Origin: an uncultured Lachnospiraceae bacterium
GTDB taxonomy: Bacteria; Bacillota; Clostridia; Lachnospirales; Lachnospiraceae
DNA: 29,709 bases
Direction: 5' to 3'
NCBI GenBank assembly: GCA_934330725.1
Contig: CAKRGM010000030.1
Coordinates: 1 to 29,709, forward strand
Shown piece after piece: positions 1 through 9,049 of this stretch (within the stretch, counting starts at the first letter, position 1; each line of letters opens with the position of its first letter). The notes beneath the pieces are model-generated. The model searched no databases and was not told the DNA's origin. It saw only the letters and a program-made list of their open reading frames with translations. Both the position numbers and the translations under genes were made by a program.

Positions 1-77
1 ATTCGTGCCTGGCACGAATTCTACTTTGTTTTCAATCAAGATTGCGAACGAGCTAAGCGAGTTTCGCAATTACCTAT
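1..77. repeat. Intergenic palindromic repeats at left edge
   Basis: Two inverted repeats follow each other. Positions 1-9 and 11-19 form ATTCGTGCC/GGCACGAAT around a single T. Positions 41-48 and 63-70 form ATTGCGAA/TTCGCAAT around a 14-base loop. The 13-mer CGCAATTACCTAT at 65-77 recurs exactly at 24613-24625, so this is probably a member of a dispersed intergenic repeat family. The first palindrome could be the stem of a terminator for the minus-strand gene that ends at 196, but the bases that would hold a T-run lie outside the window. The rest of 78-195 is AT-rich with nothing recognisable. Confidence 0.5.
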
Positions 78-195
78 AGACAGCTGTAACTATTAAATAT
101 CACACTAATTCTTTCTCTGCGATAAAGTTTTCTTTTATTTTACATTATCTCAAAGAAATTATCATCAAACTGAATAAATTTACCACAAATTATTT

Positions 196-2520
196 TTACC
201 TTTTAGCATCGCGTTTTATTTCTGAAACTGTTATTTTGCTTACCTGCAACGCCAGTTTTCTTTTATCACTACTCTCTTTGGAAATATCACTTACAGTCTG
301 TGCATCAGGAAAACAAATATCAAAAGCTAAATCACTGTCTTTAATGTTTGCAATAAATGTTATTTGTCCCGCACCTTCAATACTTCCATGAGAAATTTCT
401 TTTCCATTTTGTTTTATAATATATGATTTATCTCCATTAAAAGTTCCTTCAACTGACAACACTACTGATGCTTCATCATAATTGCCTTTAACTGGTATTG
501 ATACCGATAATTCATCGCCATCTGTCCATGAATATGCATCCTCATTTCCTGACAAACCAGTCTTCACATAATCATTAGCGTTATATTGATCACCTGCTAA
601 ATATACAGTAAATTGTCCGCCTGTATATTTCTTTATAATTGTTACTCCACCTGCAATATTTATAACCAGGCACAACAAACTTATTGTTATTGCTAATAAT
701 TGTCCTGCCCTTTTTATATATAACGCTTTTTTACTAATAATCTTCTCATTATCTTCAATGTTTTCATTATATTTGCCATTATTAAAAAATGGCAAAGCAA
801 ATATAATAGGAAATGCCATTGGAATCATTACTATATATCTATATGCAAATGCAATTGGTGCTGCAATCATTATAATAGCCCAGCTTGCTATTAAAGGTGT
901 TAATATCAAAAGCTTCTTTTTTCTATGACTTTCTTCACATAACACTGACATTAATGCAAAAAGCATTATCCATACCATTGTACCTGATGGAATAAACTCC
1001 ATTCTGTTAAGCAGCAGCTTTTCTACTGATATACCGGTGGCTTCTTTTATTAAATTATGATTTACATAGCCACGATTAAATATATCTTCAACACCTATCC
1101 AATAATCCCAATAATTTCCGTAAAAAACACCCGGTTGCCAGAAGCCTAATGTTTGCATCATATATGCTCTTACATATGTTCCAGGATGTGAAAACAACAA
1201 CTGTGCCCATACTTTTATATAATCTGCCATATGACAGCTTAAGTACGAAGCATCAACAGAAGCTTTCAAATCATCACTCAATGTCGGGCTGTAAACTGCC
1301 CAATCTTCTTTTTTTATCGTCGAATAAAGAACTTCAGCCTGACTATCTGTTAATTCGGTTTCCTCATTTATAACAGCTGCGACCTGTTGCAGCGGAACTG
1401 AAAATGATTCTATTAATGAATCTTTTTCAATCCCCAGCTTATCATAAACAGGTCCCTGAATAACAATTGTTACTATTACAACACATAATCCTGTTAAAAT
1501 CACATGCTTTCCCTGTTTTTTGAATAAAATAGCGATCCCCAGAATACACAGTACCAGTACATATAATCCATTATTTCTCCAAAAACATATAAATAAGCTT
1601 ATTAATGCAAACTTAACACAATACCTTACTGATACATTTTTATCTTCCGGATATTCCCACAATAAAAGAACCAACAAAATAATTGCAGCTGAAAAAATAC
1701 CATCCTTCCATAATGACATGCTGTATGATGCAAAAAATCCTGACAATGCATAAATCAAAACGGTTATCCATACAAATATATCAGGTATTCCTTTTTTCTT
1801 TAATTTTGCTGCTACTAATGCACATACCGCCGAATAAACTAATGACTGGACTATTACATACAGAAATATTCCAACATTAATGCTTGAACTGAAAAAGCTT
1901 CCTATCCACAGGAAAAATCTAAGCGTTAAAATATAAAGTACTACCCAGTGGTTTCCAGCCGGTACTCCACTCTGTAAAGATAACTCTAATGTACATGCAC
2001 CATCACCAACTATTCCTCCTGGACAAAAAGTTAGTAAGTATGGCACCCAGCATAAATATATAACCAGCCATGCAATAAAAAAGAATCTTTTATCGGTTTT
2101 ACCTTCTGATAATTTTGAATTATTTTGTAATCTGTACTTTTTTATTAATTCTAACAGTAAAATTACAATTGGATATATTAAAAAAGCCAACACAAGACCA
2201 AATAATATACAACTTATATCGTAATTAATATAATTATCACCTGGTCCACCTCGCATATTATAATTATAATGTACCTGTTTTCCAGCTGTTATTGCCTGTG
2301 ATAACAGTACAGTATATACTCCTGATATCACTAACTCTCTACGGCTTATATATTTTTTCTGTATTTTTTTATAGCACCAAAAAGTCACTCCTGATATAGC
2401 AAATACTAAAACCATATTACTGCAGCCAAATTTCCAGGCAGCTGCCAATGATGAAATAAATATCCATATAATAAATATAATTGTTTTAGTTTTTATATCA
2501 GATATATTAATTTTTTTCAT
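196..2520 (-). CDS. Large polytopic membrane protein, DUF6020-like (possible GT-C type glycosyltransferase)
   Basis: A 774-residue protein with roughly a dozen or more hydrophobic helices, followed by a soluble tail of about 130 residues rich in beta-type sequence, predicted outside the cell. The segment with CPGGIVGDGACTLELSL in the first third resembles the conserved PG-x-D loop of DUF6020 membrane proteins, which are often found with polysaccharide genes and look like GT-C lipid-linked-sugar transferases. That family call is from memory of the pattern. I chose the ATG at 2520 because GGGAG lies 6 bases before it; the ATG at 2526 abuts the same ribosome site. It is the last gene of the glycan cassette, 32 bases after the dehydratase gene. 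A role in transferring, modifying or exporting the glycan is inference; the substrate is unknown. Confidence 0.7.
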   Translation of the reverse strand: MKKINISDIKTKTIIFIIWIFISSLAAAWKFGCSNMVLVFAISGVTFWCYKKIQKKYISRRELVISGVYTVLLSQAITAGKQVHYNYNMRGGPGDNYINYDISCILFGLVLAFLIYPIVILLLELIKKYRLQNNSKLSEGKTDKRFFFIAWLVIYLCWVPYLLTFCPGGIVGDGACTLELSLQSGVPAGNHWVVLYILTLRFFLWIGSFFSSSINVGIFLYVIVQSLVYSAVCALVAAKLKKKGIPDIFVWITVLIYALSGFFASYSMSLWKDGIFSAAIILLVLLLWEYPEDKNVSVRYCVKFALISLFICFWRNNGLYVLVLCILGIAILFKKQGKHVILTGLCVVIVTIVIQGPVYDKLGIEKDSLIESFSVPLQQVAAVINEETELTDSQAEVLYSTIKKEDWAVYSPTLSDDLKASVDASYLSCHMADYIKVWAQLLFSHPGTYVRAYMMQTLGFWQPGVFYGNYWDYWIGVEDIFNRGYVNHNLIKEATGISVEKLLLNRMEFIPSGTMVWIMLFALMSVLCEESHRKKKLLILTPLIASWAIIMIAAPIAFAYRYIVMIPMAFPIIFALPFFNNGKYNENIEDNEKIISKKALYIKRAGQLLAITISLLCLVINIAGGVTIIKKYTGGQFTVYLAGDQYNANDYVKTGLSGNEDAYSWTDGDELSVSIPVKGNYDEASVVLSVEGTFNGDKSYIIKQNGKEISHGSIEGAGQITFIANIKDSDLAFDICFPDAQTVSDISKESSDKRKLALQVSKITVSEIKRDAKR

Positions 2521-2552
2521 AATCATCTCCCAATATATCCATTCGAATTACA

Positions 2553-4415
2553 CTAATTCTTTCTCGGATTATAAGTTGGTGCCATCTTTTTTATCATCTT
2601 TCTTATTCCAGGACTTTCGCTGTATGCCATTTTCTTAATCTTTTCAAGATTTTCAATAAGATGTTCTTCATCAAATTCAATTGGTTTTCCAATATGAATC
2701 AGCTTATTTTTTGTCTCCTGAAGCCCTTCTTCTTTCATAAGAAGCTCTTCATATAATTTCTCGCCCGGACGAAGTCCTGTATATTTAATCTCCATATCAA
2801 CTCCAAGCGTATAGCCTGAAAGTCTGATAAGGTTTTTAGCCAGATCATCAATCTTTACCGGCTCACCCATATCAAGTATAAATATTTCTCCACCTTTGGC
2901 ATATGCACCTGCCTGAAGTACAAGTGATACAGCCTCCGGTATTGTCATAAAATATCTTATTATATCAGGATGTGTAACTGTTACAGGTCCTCCTGCTGCA
3001 ATCTGTTTTTTAAACAATGGAATTACCGAACCATTGCTTCCTAATACATTTCCAAAACGCACAGCAACAAACTCCGTTTCTGAACGTGCATTATATGCCT
3101 GTATTATCATTTCACAGATTCTCTTTGTTGCACCCATTACGTTAGTAGGGTTTACCGCTTTATCTGTAGATATCATAACAAACTTCTTAACGCCATAGCG
3201 GTCAGCCATTTTGGCAACATTCCACGTTCCAATAACATTATTCTTAACAGCTTCATTCGGACTGTCTTCCATTAGTGGTACATGTTTATGTGCCGCTGCA
3301 TGATATACTATGTCCGGACTGTATTCTCTGAATATATATTCTATTCTGGCTGTGTTTCTTACTGAACCTATAAGAACAATAACATTAGCATCAGGATTGC
3401 TCATTTTTAATTCCTGCTGTATATCATATGCATTGTTTTCATATATATCAAATATTATAAGACACTCCGGCTTATGATTTACAATCTGACGGCAGAGCTC
3501 AGAACCGATAGAACCTCCACCTCCCGTAACAAGCACAGTCTTACCCTGTACATATCCCATGATTGATTCAATATCAACTGTGATTGGTTCCCTTCCAAGA
3601 AGGTCAAGTACATCTACATTACGAATTGCATTAACATCCACTTCACCATCAACCATCTGATATACGCCAGGCAGAGTCTTAAGATTACAATTCGTATCCT
3701 TACATATGTTAAGAATTTCTCTTTTCATTCCTACTGATGCTGATGGAATTGCAAATATAATCTCATTAATATTATACTGCTTCGCACATTCCTTTATCTT
3801 ATCACGGTTTCCAACAACCTTGACGCCTCGTATGAACTTTCCAATCTTATGAGGATCATCATCTATAATACATACCACCTTTGAATTTGCCATGTATCTT
3901 GACATCTGTATCTCACGCATCAGAACATTTGCAGCTTCTCCGGCACCTATTATCATTATCTTATTTGTCTCATCATTATGCCTTGCACCCTGTAATATGG
4001 TTCTTATCATTCGATACATGAAACGACTTGCACTCATTGCAACGATAAGAAATACTCCTGATGTGAAATAGCAGGTTCGTGGCAGCATCCAGCCCATAAA
4101 TCCTGTAAAACATATATGCGCAACTTCTGTAACAATACATGCCTCAACAATTTTATAAAGCTCTGCAATACTCGCATACTGCCAGAGACTGTGATACATT
4201 CTGAAGCACCAGAACACTATAAGTGCAATTATTGTAAACGGTATAATATTTGCATTGTATTTCTCTATATATTCCTCAGGTATACTGCTGTAGCTTATAT
4301 CAAATCTCATCATCAGTGATAACAATACTGATCCGTTTACCAGAATTATATCTGTTAATATTAAACAGATTCTTCTGACCAGCAACTGCATTTTATCTTT
4401 CCTTGTTTCTTCCAT
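2553..4415 (-). CDS. Membrane-type nucleotide-sugar 4,6-dehydratase (CapD/PglF/WbpM family)
   Basis: 620 residues, the full length of the long membrane form. The N-terminal ~140 residues hold about four hydrophobic helices, followed by a first nucleotide-binding-like domain with IGAGEAANVLMREI, then the catalytic SDR domain with the GGGGSIGSELCRQ dinucleotide loop. The active-site stretch STDKAVNPTNVMGATKR has Met where short SDRs have the catalytic Tyr, as known for the WbpM/PglF group, with Asp-Lys and the later Lys retained. Such enzymes convert UDP-GlcNAc to UDP-4-keto-6-deoxy-GlcNAc at the inner face of the membrane. The start has AAGGAA 7 bases upstream and overlaps the end of the preceding glycosyltransferase gene by 23 bases, so translation is probably coupled. 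The aminotransferase at 6234-7445 is the likely next enzyme. The family is firm; the exact sugar is inferred. Confidence 0.9.
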   Translation of the reverse strand: MEETRKDKMQLLVRRICLILTDIILVNGSVLLSLMMRFDISYSSIPEEYIEKYNANIIPFTIIALIVFWCFRMYHSLWQYASIAELYKIVEACIVTEVAHICFTGFMGWMLPRTCYFTSGVFLIVAMSASRFMYRMIRTILQGARHNDETNKIMIIGAGEAANVLMREIQMSRYMANSKVVCIIDDDPHKIGKFIRGVKVVGNRDKIKECAKQYNINEIIFAIPSASVGMKREILNICKDTNCNLKTLPGVYQMVDGEVDVNAIRNVDVLDLLGREPITVDIESIMGYVQGKTVLVTGGGGSIGSELCRQIVNHKPECLIIFDIYENNAYDIQQELKMSNPDANVIVLIGSVRNTARIEYIFREYSPDIVYHAAAHKHVPLMEDSPNEAVKNNVIGTWNVAKMADRYGVKKFVMISTDKAVNPTNVMGATKRICEMIIQAYNARSETEFVAVRFGNVLGSNGSVIPLFKKQIAAGGPVTVTHPDIIRYFMTIPEAVSLVLQAGAYAKGGEIFILDMGEPVKIDDLAKNLIRLSGYTLGVDMEIKYTGLRPGEKLYEELLMKEEGLQETKNKLIHIGKPIEFDEEHLIENLEKIKKMAYSESPGIRKMIKKMAPTYNPRKN

Positions 4416-5487
4416 CTTTAATTCCTTTCAGCCAGGATGGCATCTTTAACAATCCGGCAAGCGTTCCTGCTCCATAGCTTATATGTAGTAAAAAAAACAG
4501 AACCGGCAGTGCTAAACATGTTATATTTCTTTTTTTACCTGCAGACGCAACTGCTGCAGCTGTCATGCCCACGTCTATAAGTAAATACAACCCCCACATA
4601 AGCACTGTCAGTGAGTATATCACATTTCTTATAATAACAGCAACACCTGCTGCCGTTGCCGCAATACTTCCAAAAATTGCACAAAACACTGTACTTAATA
4701 TTATTGCCATCAAAAAAGCAAATGGAACAAGATGATATATTGAAATACATCCCGGACACACACCAAGTGTCAATGCAATCCAGTATCCGTTTTCAAATTT
4801 CTGCTTAAGCATTTTAGGCAGACTGCTTCTGATAAGCTGATATGATATTATATCCGGATTAAAGCATATTTTAAATCCTGCCTGTCTTACACGATAATTG
4901 ATTTCATTGTCTTCTGTTCTGGCAAGATTCTCATTGGGAAGTCCCACTTTATCAAATACTTTTCGTCTGTAGGCTGCATGAAATACAGACTTCACGTAAG
5001 TTTTACCCGGATTTTTTCTGTAAGGTGCAATGCTTGATCCGAACATTGAGGATTCTGCAAGCAGAAGTGTATTCTGCCACTTTGAATCATCATTACTAAG
5101 CACAGGTCTTTGACCGCCGCATATATCTTCACCACTTTCAAGTGTCTTAACATTTTTACTTATAAAATCCGATGGTATGTGGGCATGGGCATCCACCTTT
5201 ATTACTGCATCCCCTTTATATTGCCTTAATGCCACATTCCATCCGCATGGTATAAGTCTTTTCGGATTATCAAAAACTCTTACATCACGAAAATGCAGCA
5301 CTCCGCTGTTTTCATTATTTCTTCGTGCGAACTCCTGCATAATTTTTTTTGTTGAATCTGTTGATGCACTGTCAACAAGAAGTATTTCTATATCATTATG
5401 GTTATAATCCTGACTTAACATATCTGTCAGAACCGACTTGATAGTTTTCTCTTCATTGTACGCTATTATACATACTGAAATGAACAT
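4393..5487 (-). CDS. Family 2 glycosyltransferase, ExoA-like, membrane anchored
   Basis: 364 residues. The N-terminal GT-A domain begins with the typical ISVCIIAYNEEKTI strand and has LLVDSASTDST. It continues with KVDAHAHIP, the metal/nucleotide-binding acidic motif in the form seen in ExoA-like enzymes, and RTEDNEINYRVRQAG with the probable catalytic-base region. From about residue 235 onward there are three to four hydrophobic helices that would hold it at the membrane. It should add a sugar from a nucleotide donor to a lipid-linked intermediate on the cytoplasmic face. Its 3' end overlaps the dehydratase start. Donor and acceptor cannot be read from the sequence. As the only family 2 transferase here, it probably adds the second sugar after the PglC-like enzyme; that order is inference. 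Confidence 0.88.
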   Translation of the reverse strand: MFISVCIIAYNEEKTIKSVLTDMLSQDYNHNDIEILLVDSASTDSTKKIMQEFARRNNENSGVLHFRDVRVFDNPKRLIPCGWNVALRQYKGDAVIKVDAHAHIPSDFISKNVKTLESGEDICGGQRPVLSNDDSKWQNTLLLAESSMFGSSIAPYRKNPGKTYVKSVFHAAYRRKVFDKVGLPNENLARTEDNEINYRVRQAGFKICFNPDIISYQLIRSSLPKMLKQKFENGYWIALTLGVCPGCISIYHLVPFAFLMAIILSTVFCAIFGSIAATAAGVAVIIRNVIYSLTVLMWGLYLLIDVGMTAAAVASAGKKRNITCLALPVLFFLLHISYGAGTLAGLLKMPSWLKGIKDGRNKER

Positions 5488-5535
5488 AATGCTAAATCAT
5501 GCCTTTCTAATTATTTTATTTTGGTTACAGTTCAC

Positions 5536-6225
5536 TTATTTTTTTAATACGGATACGAATGTATTCCATAATACCTTCATATCATATAACATGCCCGTCT
5601 TTTCAAGACTTTCAAGATTATACTTCATCTTGGCTGGCAGAACCTCATTTATATACACATCATCTGCGTTTTCAGCATTTGAAAGCAGCATGTCTTCATC
5701 TTTATAAGCAATACTTGTATTGGATGTAAGCCCTGCAGGAAGAAGAAGTGTAGCCATCATCTGCGGTGTGTACTGTTCAACATATTTAACGACCTCAGGT
5801 CTTGTCCCTACAAGCGTCATATCCCCTGCCAGTATATTAAATAACTGTGGAAATTCATCAAGCCTCAGCTTTCTAAGCAGCTTTCCGGTTCTTGTTATCC
5901 TTGCATCCCCCTGAACCGTAACAGCTGTTCCAAGTCTGTTTGCGTTATTTACCATGGTACGGAACTTAAATATTTTAAATACTCTGCCATATTGTGTAAC
6001 ACGTTCCTGTCTGAAAAATACCGGACCTGGTGAATCAAACTTTATCATTACCGCAATTATTCCCATTGGTATTATCAGTACAGCAAGCATAATAAATGCA
6101 ACAATAATATCAAAAAATCTTTTTAATATAAGCCATGCACTTTTTCCCGACAGAATATTATAATATTTTCTGACCTCTTTATTCCGCATATTATCAGGCA
6201 GATCGTTCCATTGTCTTATTTTCAT
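5536..6225 (-). CDS. Undecaprenyl-phosphate phosphosugar transferase (PglC/WcaJ-type)
   Basis: About 229 residues, the small monotopic form. One hydrophobic segment (LKRFFDIIVAFIMLAVLI, then a Pro) forms the re-entrant helix. It is followed by the family hallmarks DSPGPVFFRQERV, FKIFKFRTM, the catalytic Asp-Glu pair in RLDEFPQLFNILAGDM and VGTRPEV. The enzyme transfers a phosphosugar from a UDP-sugar to undecaprenyl phosphate, the committed first membrane step of glycan assembly. Beside a PglF-like dehydratase and a PglE-like aminotransferase, the most likely donor is a UDP-4-amino- or acetamido-dideoxy sugar. Start choice is uncertain: ATG at 6225 has a weak GAG 7 bases upstream, while a TTG at 6237 would overlap the stop of the upstream gene (TTGA). 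Neither has a strong ribosome site, which suggests translational coupling. Confidence 0.9.
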   Translation of the reverse strand: MKIRQWNDLPDNMRNKEVRKYYNILSGKSAWLILKRFFDIIVAFIMLAVLIIPMGIIAVMIKFDSPGPVFFRQERVTQYGRVFKIFKFRTMVNNANRLGTAVTVQGDARITRTGKLLRKLRLDEFPQLFNILAGDMTLVGTRPEVVKYVEQYTPQMMATLLLPAGLTSNTSIAYKDEDMLLSNAENADDVYINEVLPAKMKYNLESLEKTGMLYDMKVLWNTFVSVLKK

Positions 6226-6233
6226 CGCTTTTC

Positions 6234-7445
6234 TCAAATTTCTTTCTTTAATTTATTAAAGTTTTCAATCACGTATTCAACCTGCTCATCAGTTAACAAT
6301 GTATGAAGAGGCAGCGTAATCTCATTATGATACATTTCAAATGCATTAGGATAATCCTTTATGTCAAATCCCAGGTTTTTATATGCCGTATGCATAGGAA
6401 GAGGTTTATAATGTACATTTGTAGCAATTCCCGCCTCTGCCATTTTAACGATCATCTTATTTCTTTCTTCTTCGCCTGCATTCTTTAGCCTTACAAGCAT
6501 AAGGTGTCCACTTGACTGATACTCATCTGTAAAATGCTTTATAATGTCAACATCATCTGCGCCAATGCCTTCTGTATACATCTGTATTATATCTTTTCTG
6601 CGCTTTAAAAGCCCCGGATATCTTCTCATCTGTGCAAGGCCAATTCCACCCATTATATCAGTCATATTACACTTATAATATGTTCCTGTAATATCATATT
6701 CCCATGCTCCAAGCTTTGTCTTTGCCAAAGCATCCTTTGACTGTCCATGAAGTGAAAAAAGCATTATCTGCTTATAAATTTCTTCATCGTCAATACCATC
6801 AAAGCCACGCCATACAAGAGCTCCGCCTTCTGCAGTTGTAAAATTCTTAACCGCATGAAAAGAAAAACTTGTAAAATCTGCAAGTTCTCCACTTTTTCTG
6901 CCATTGCGTGATGCCCCAAAACCATGTGCTGAATCGGCAAGGATAAGAATATGTCCCAGCGATTCCTGAAGCTTACCAACCGGTTTAAATAACGGCTTTT
7001 TAGCTTCAACTATTTGTCTTATCCTGTTATAATCAACCATAACACCTGCAATATCAACCGGTATTATAGCTTTGGTTTTTTCTGTTATAAGTGCTTCAAT
7101 GGCATCATAATCTATATGATATGATCCCGGTGCTACATCCACAAGTTTAAGTGTTGCATTAACATGTCTGACAACACTTGCCGATGCAGTATACGTATAT
7201 GCAGGAACTATAACTTCATCTCCTTCGCCAACACCAAACAGTCTCAATGCTGTTTCCATACAGGCAGTTGCCGAATTAAGGCATGCCCCGCGTTTAACAT
7301 TACAAAACGACGCAACCTGCCTTTCAAGTTCCTTTGTCTTAGGTCCTGTAGTAATCCATCCTGACTTTAAAACCTGCGTTACTTCATCTATCTCTTCCTG
7401 TGTGATATCAGGAGGAGAAAATGGTATATTTAACTTTTTTGTCAT
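6234..7445 (-). CDS. PLP-dependent nucleotide-sugar aminotransferase (DegT/DnrJ/EryC1/StrS, PglE-like)
   Basis: 403 residues, normal length for the family. It opens with IPFSPPDITQEEIDEVTQVL and GWITTGPKTKELE, the usual N-terminus of sugar aminotransferases. It has VIVPAYTYTASASVV, the ADSAHGFGA stretch carrying the PLP-contacting Asp, and SFHAVKNFTTAEGGA with the Schiff-base Lys. The C-terminus has the typical NVHYKPLPMHTAY. It would convert the 4-keto sugar made by the PglF-like enzyme to the 4-amino sugar with glutamate as amino donor. It is the first gene of the cassette in transcription order and has GGTGG 7 bases before its ATG. It is 85 bases downstream of the lipoprotein gene and may share its transcript. 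Family certain; substrate inferred from neighbours. Confidence 0.92.
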   Translation of the reverse strand: MTKKLNIPFSPPDITQEEIDEVTQVLKSGWITTGPKTKELERQVASFCNVKRGACLNSATACMETALRLFGVGEGDEVIVPAYTYTASASVVRHVNATLKLVDVAPGSYHIDYDAIEALITEKTKAIIPVDIAGVMVDYNRIRQIVEAKKPLFKPVGKLQESLGHILILADSAHGFGASRNGRKSGELADFTSFSFHAVKNFTTAEGGALVWRGFDGIDDEEIYKQIMLFSLHGQSKDALAKTKLGAWEYDITGTYYKCNMTDIMGGIGLAQMRRYPGLLKRRKDIIQMYTEGIGADDVDIIKHFTDEYQSSGHLMLVRLKNAGEEERNKMIVKMAEAGIATNVHYKPLPMHTAYKNLGFDIKDYPNAFEMYHNEITLPLHTLLTDEQVEYVIENFNKLKKEI

Positions 7446-7530
7446 TTAATTCCACCATACCTTTCCGGTCTTCATATCATAATCATTCAGCATCTATCAT
7501 CTGCTGTGACATACAATACATCGTCTTTAC

Positions 7531-8889
7531 TTATTCACCACTGCTCTTTACCATATCAGGGAATGAGTATGTCGCATTTCCCGTGGTATTTGTCAGGGAA
7601 ATGTTATAACTTACTGTTTTGAATCCATTTTGGGATAATGTAACAGTTTTGTTACCCGCCTTCTTTTCAAATGAGCATGGCACAATGCCTATATACTGGC
7701 TGTCAACATATAATGCTGCCCCTTCCGGTGCAGTAACATTAACAGTATATCCGTCCGTCTTATCTGACTCAGGACTGGTCTGCCCCGCCTGTGCCCTGGT
7801 TGTTGGCTCCTGCGTGGTCTGCTGGTTATTTTTATTATCAGATTGTGCTGCCTTTGTAGTTGACTTATCTGTTGATGTCATATCAATAACCTGAGTCTGG
7901 TAAGCCTTATTTATCGTGATAACTGTTGAATATTCATCATAGTAATTTGCTTTAAGTACTATTTTGTGTTTTCCATAAGTAAGAGAAACCGGCTTTGAAT
8001 AATCTGTTTCTTCACCATCAATCTCCATGATTGCGCCCTGCGGTGTAACAGAGAAATTCACAGCTCCCACCTGCGCAGCTCCTGTCGTATATTCACTGAA
8101 ATCGACACTTACTTGCTTATCACGCTCAACAGTAACTGTCTTGCTTCCTGAAATACTTCCATTCTGCAGATCCACAGTATATGTTCCTTCTTTTGCTGTA
8201 ACCATCATTGACTTTGTTATGCCAAAAAGCTGGTCCTGACCAACGCTTACATATCCACCTATAAACGAATCAATACCTGTAAACTGTATATATCCGTGTC
8301 CTTTATCTACAGTAACAGAATAAACACTGCTGTCTATTCCCCTTATAGTAACCTCATCCTCTGCAACCACCTGGGCAATTGATATCTTATCCGTTCCTGA
8401 TAATATAACTGCATGGTCACTATACTGAAAGCTGTTGTCACCATATGACAGTTTTCTGCTGCTTTCATCAATTTCAAGGTCTGTAACAGAATTACGCTCC
8501 CATGCTTTGGATGATTCATATATCTTTACTGCTTTACCTGTCTTATCACATGTAACATCATATATGCCTCCCTGCTTAAGCACAGATGCGGCCTTTATCG
8601 TTCCATATTTATCCTTTATGTCTGTTCCACCTGTATACGCCACCTCATATTCAGTTCCCGTATCAGTATCAAGAAAATTCATCTTCAGATTAGCTGCATC
8701 TGTCTGTGTCAGAACACCTGTTATATCTATCTCATTAGCATTCTTGACAGGCGCCTCTGTCACCGGTTTTTTAGGTGCCTGAAGAATTGAACTCCCCGGC
8801 GTTATTGTACTTGTACTCTTCGAGCCGCACGCTGCCATTGAAAGAATAACCACCCCTGTAAGCAACAGCGCTACACACCGTTTTATCAT
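7531..8889 (-). CDS. Lipoprotein with PEGA-type domains and Ser/Thr-rich linker
   Basis: 452 residues from the chosen start. The N-terminus is a lipoprotein signal (Lys-Arg, hydrophobic core, SMAAC lipobox with Cys at residue 21). The body is beta-rich, with one PEGA-like repeat (SVTPQGAIMEIDGEE ... GKHKIVLKANYY). After it come about 40 residues rich in Ser, Thr, Gln and Asn, then a clear C-terminal PEGA domain (VTAPEGAALYVDSQYIG ... GNKTVTLSQNGF). PEGA domains are common on Gram-positive surface proteins; no enzyme motif is seen. The frame is open to 8940, but the ATG at 8889 has GGAG 6 bases upstream and gives a proper signal peptide. The gene precedes the glycan cassette on the same strand, so it may be a surface partner or glycosylation target of that system; that is speculation. 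Confidence 0.82.
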   Translation of the reverse strand: MIKRCVALLLTGVVILSMAACGSKSTSTITPGSSILQAPKKPVTEAPVKNANEIDITGVLTQTDAANLKMNFLDTDTGTEYEVAYTGGTDIKDKYGTIKAASVLKQGGIYDVTCDKTGKAVKIYESSKAWERNSVTDLEIDESSRKLSYGDNSFQYSDHAVILSGTDKISIAQVVAEDEVTIRGIDSSVYSVTVDKGHGYIQFTGIDSFIGGYVSVGQDQLFGITKSMMVTAKEGTYTVDLQNGSISGSKTVTVERDKQVSVDFSEYTTGAAQVGAVNFSVTPQGAIMEIDGEETDYSKPVSLTYGKHKIVLKANYYDEYSTVITINKAYQTQVIDMTSTDKSTTKAAQSDNKNNQQTTQEPTTRAQAGQTSPESDKTDGYTVNVTAPEGAALYVDSQYIGIVPCSFEKKAGNKTVTLSQNGFKTVSYNISLTNTTGNATYSFPDMVKSSGE

Positions 8890-8894
8890 ATTAA

Positions 8895-8948
8895 TCTCCA
8901 TTCTTGCGCCACTTTTAAGGCACATCTTAAGTTTGTGCAAAGCACAAA
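8895..8948. repeat. Short repeat-like leader with hairpin, upstream of the lipoprotein gene
   Basis: The block TCTCCATTC at 8895-8903 matches the gene-proximal end of the 138-bp repeats at 25978 and 28941. As there, it supplies the ribosome site on the minus strand. It is followed at 8932-8938 and 8942-8948 by TTTGTGC/GCACAAA, reminiscent of the ATTTGTG...CACAAAT arm of those repeats. It may be a decayed or shortened relative; the match is short and could be chance. Confidence 0.3.
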
Positions 8949-8968
8949 ATTAAAATATATCTGTATTA

Positions 8969-8998
8969 ATTATATGCATATATGTACTATTTAAACAA
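8969..8998 (-). promoter_or_regulatory. Candidate sigma-A promoter of the lipoprotein gene
   Basis: Read on the minus strand, a perfect TATAAT (8974-8969) lies 18 bases after TTGTTT (8998-8993). The -35 is weak and the surroundings are AT-rich, so this is only a candidate. It would start transcription about 75 bases upstream of the lipoprotein ATG and could also serve the glycan cassette. Confidence 0.35.
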
Positions 8999-9049
8999 TT
9001 TTTTGCTAATTTGCCTGCTGATAATGGCATAATAACACAATGCTGTTTC

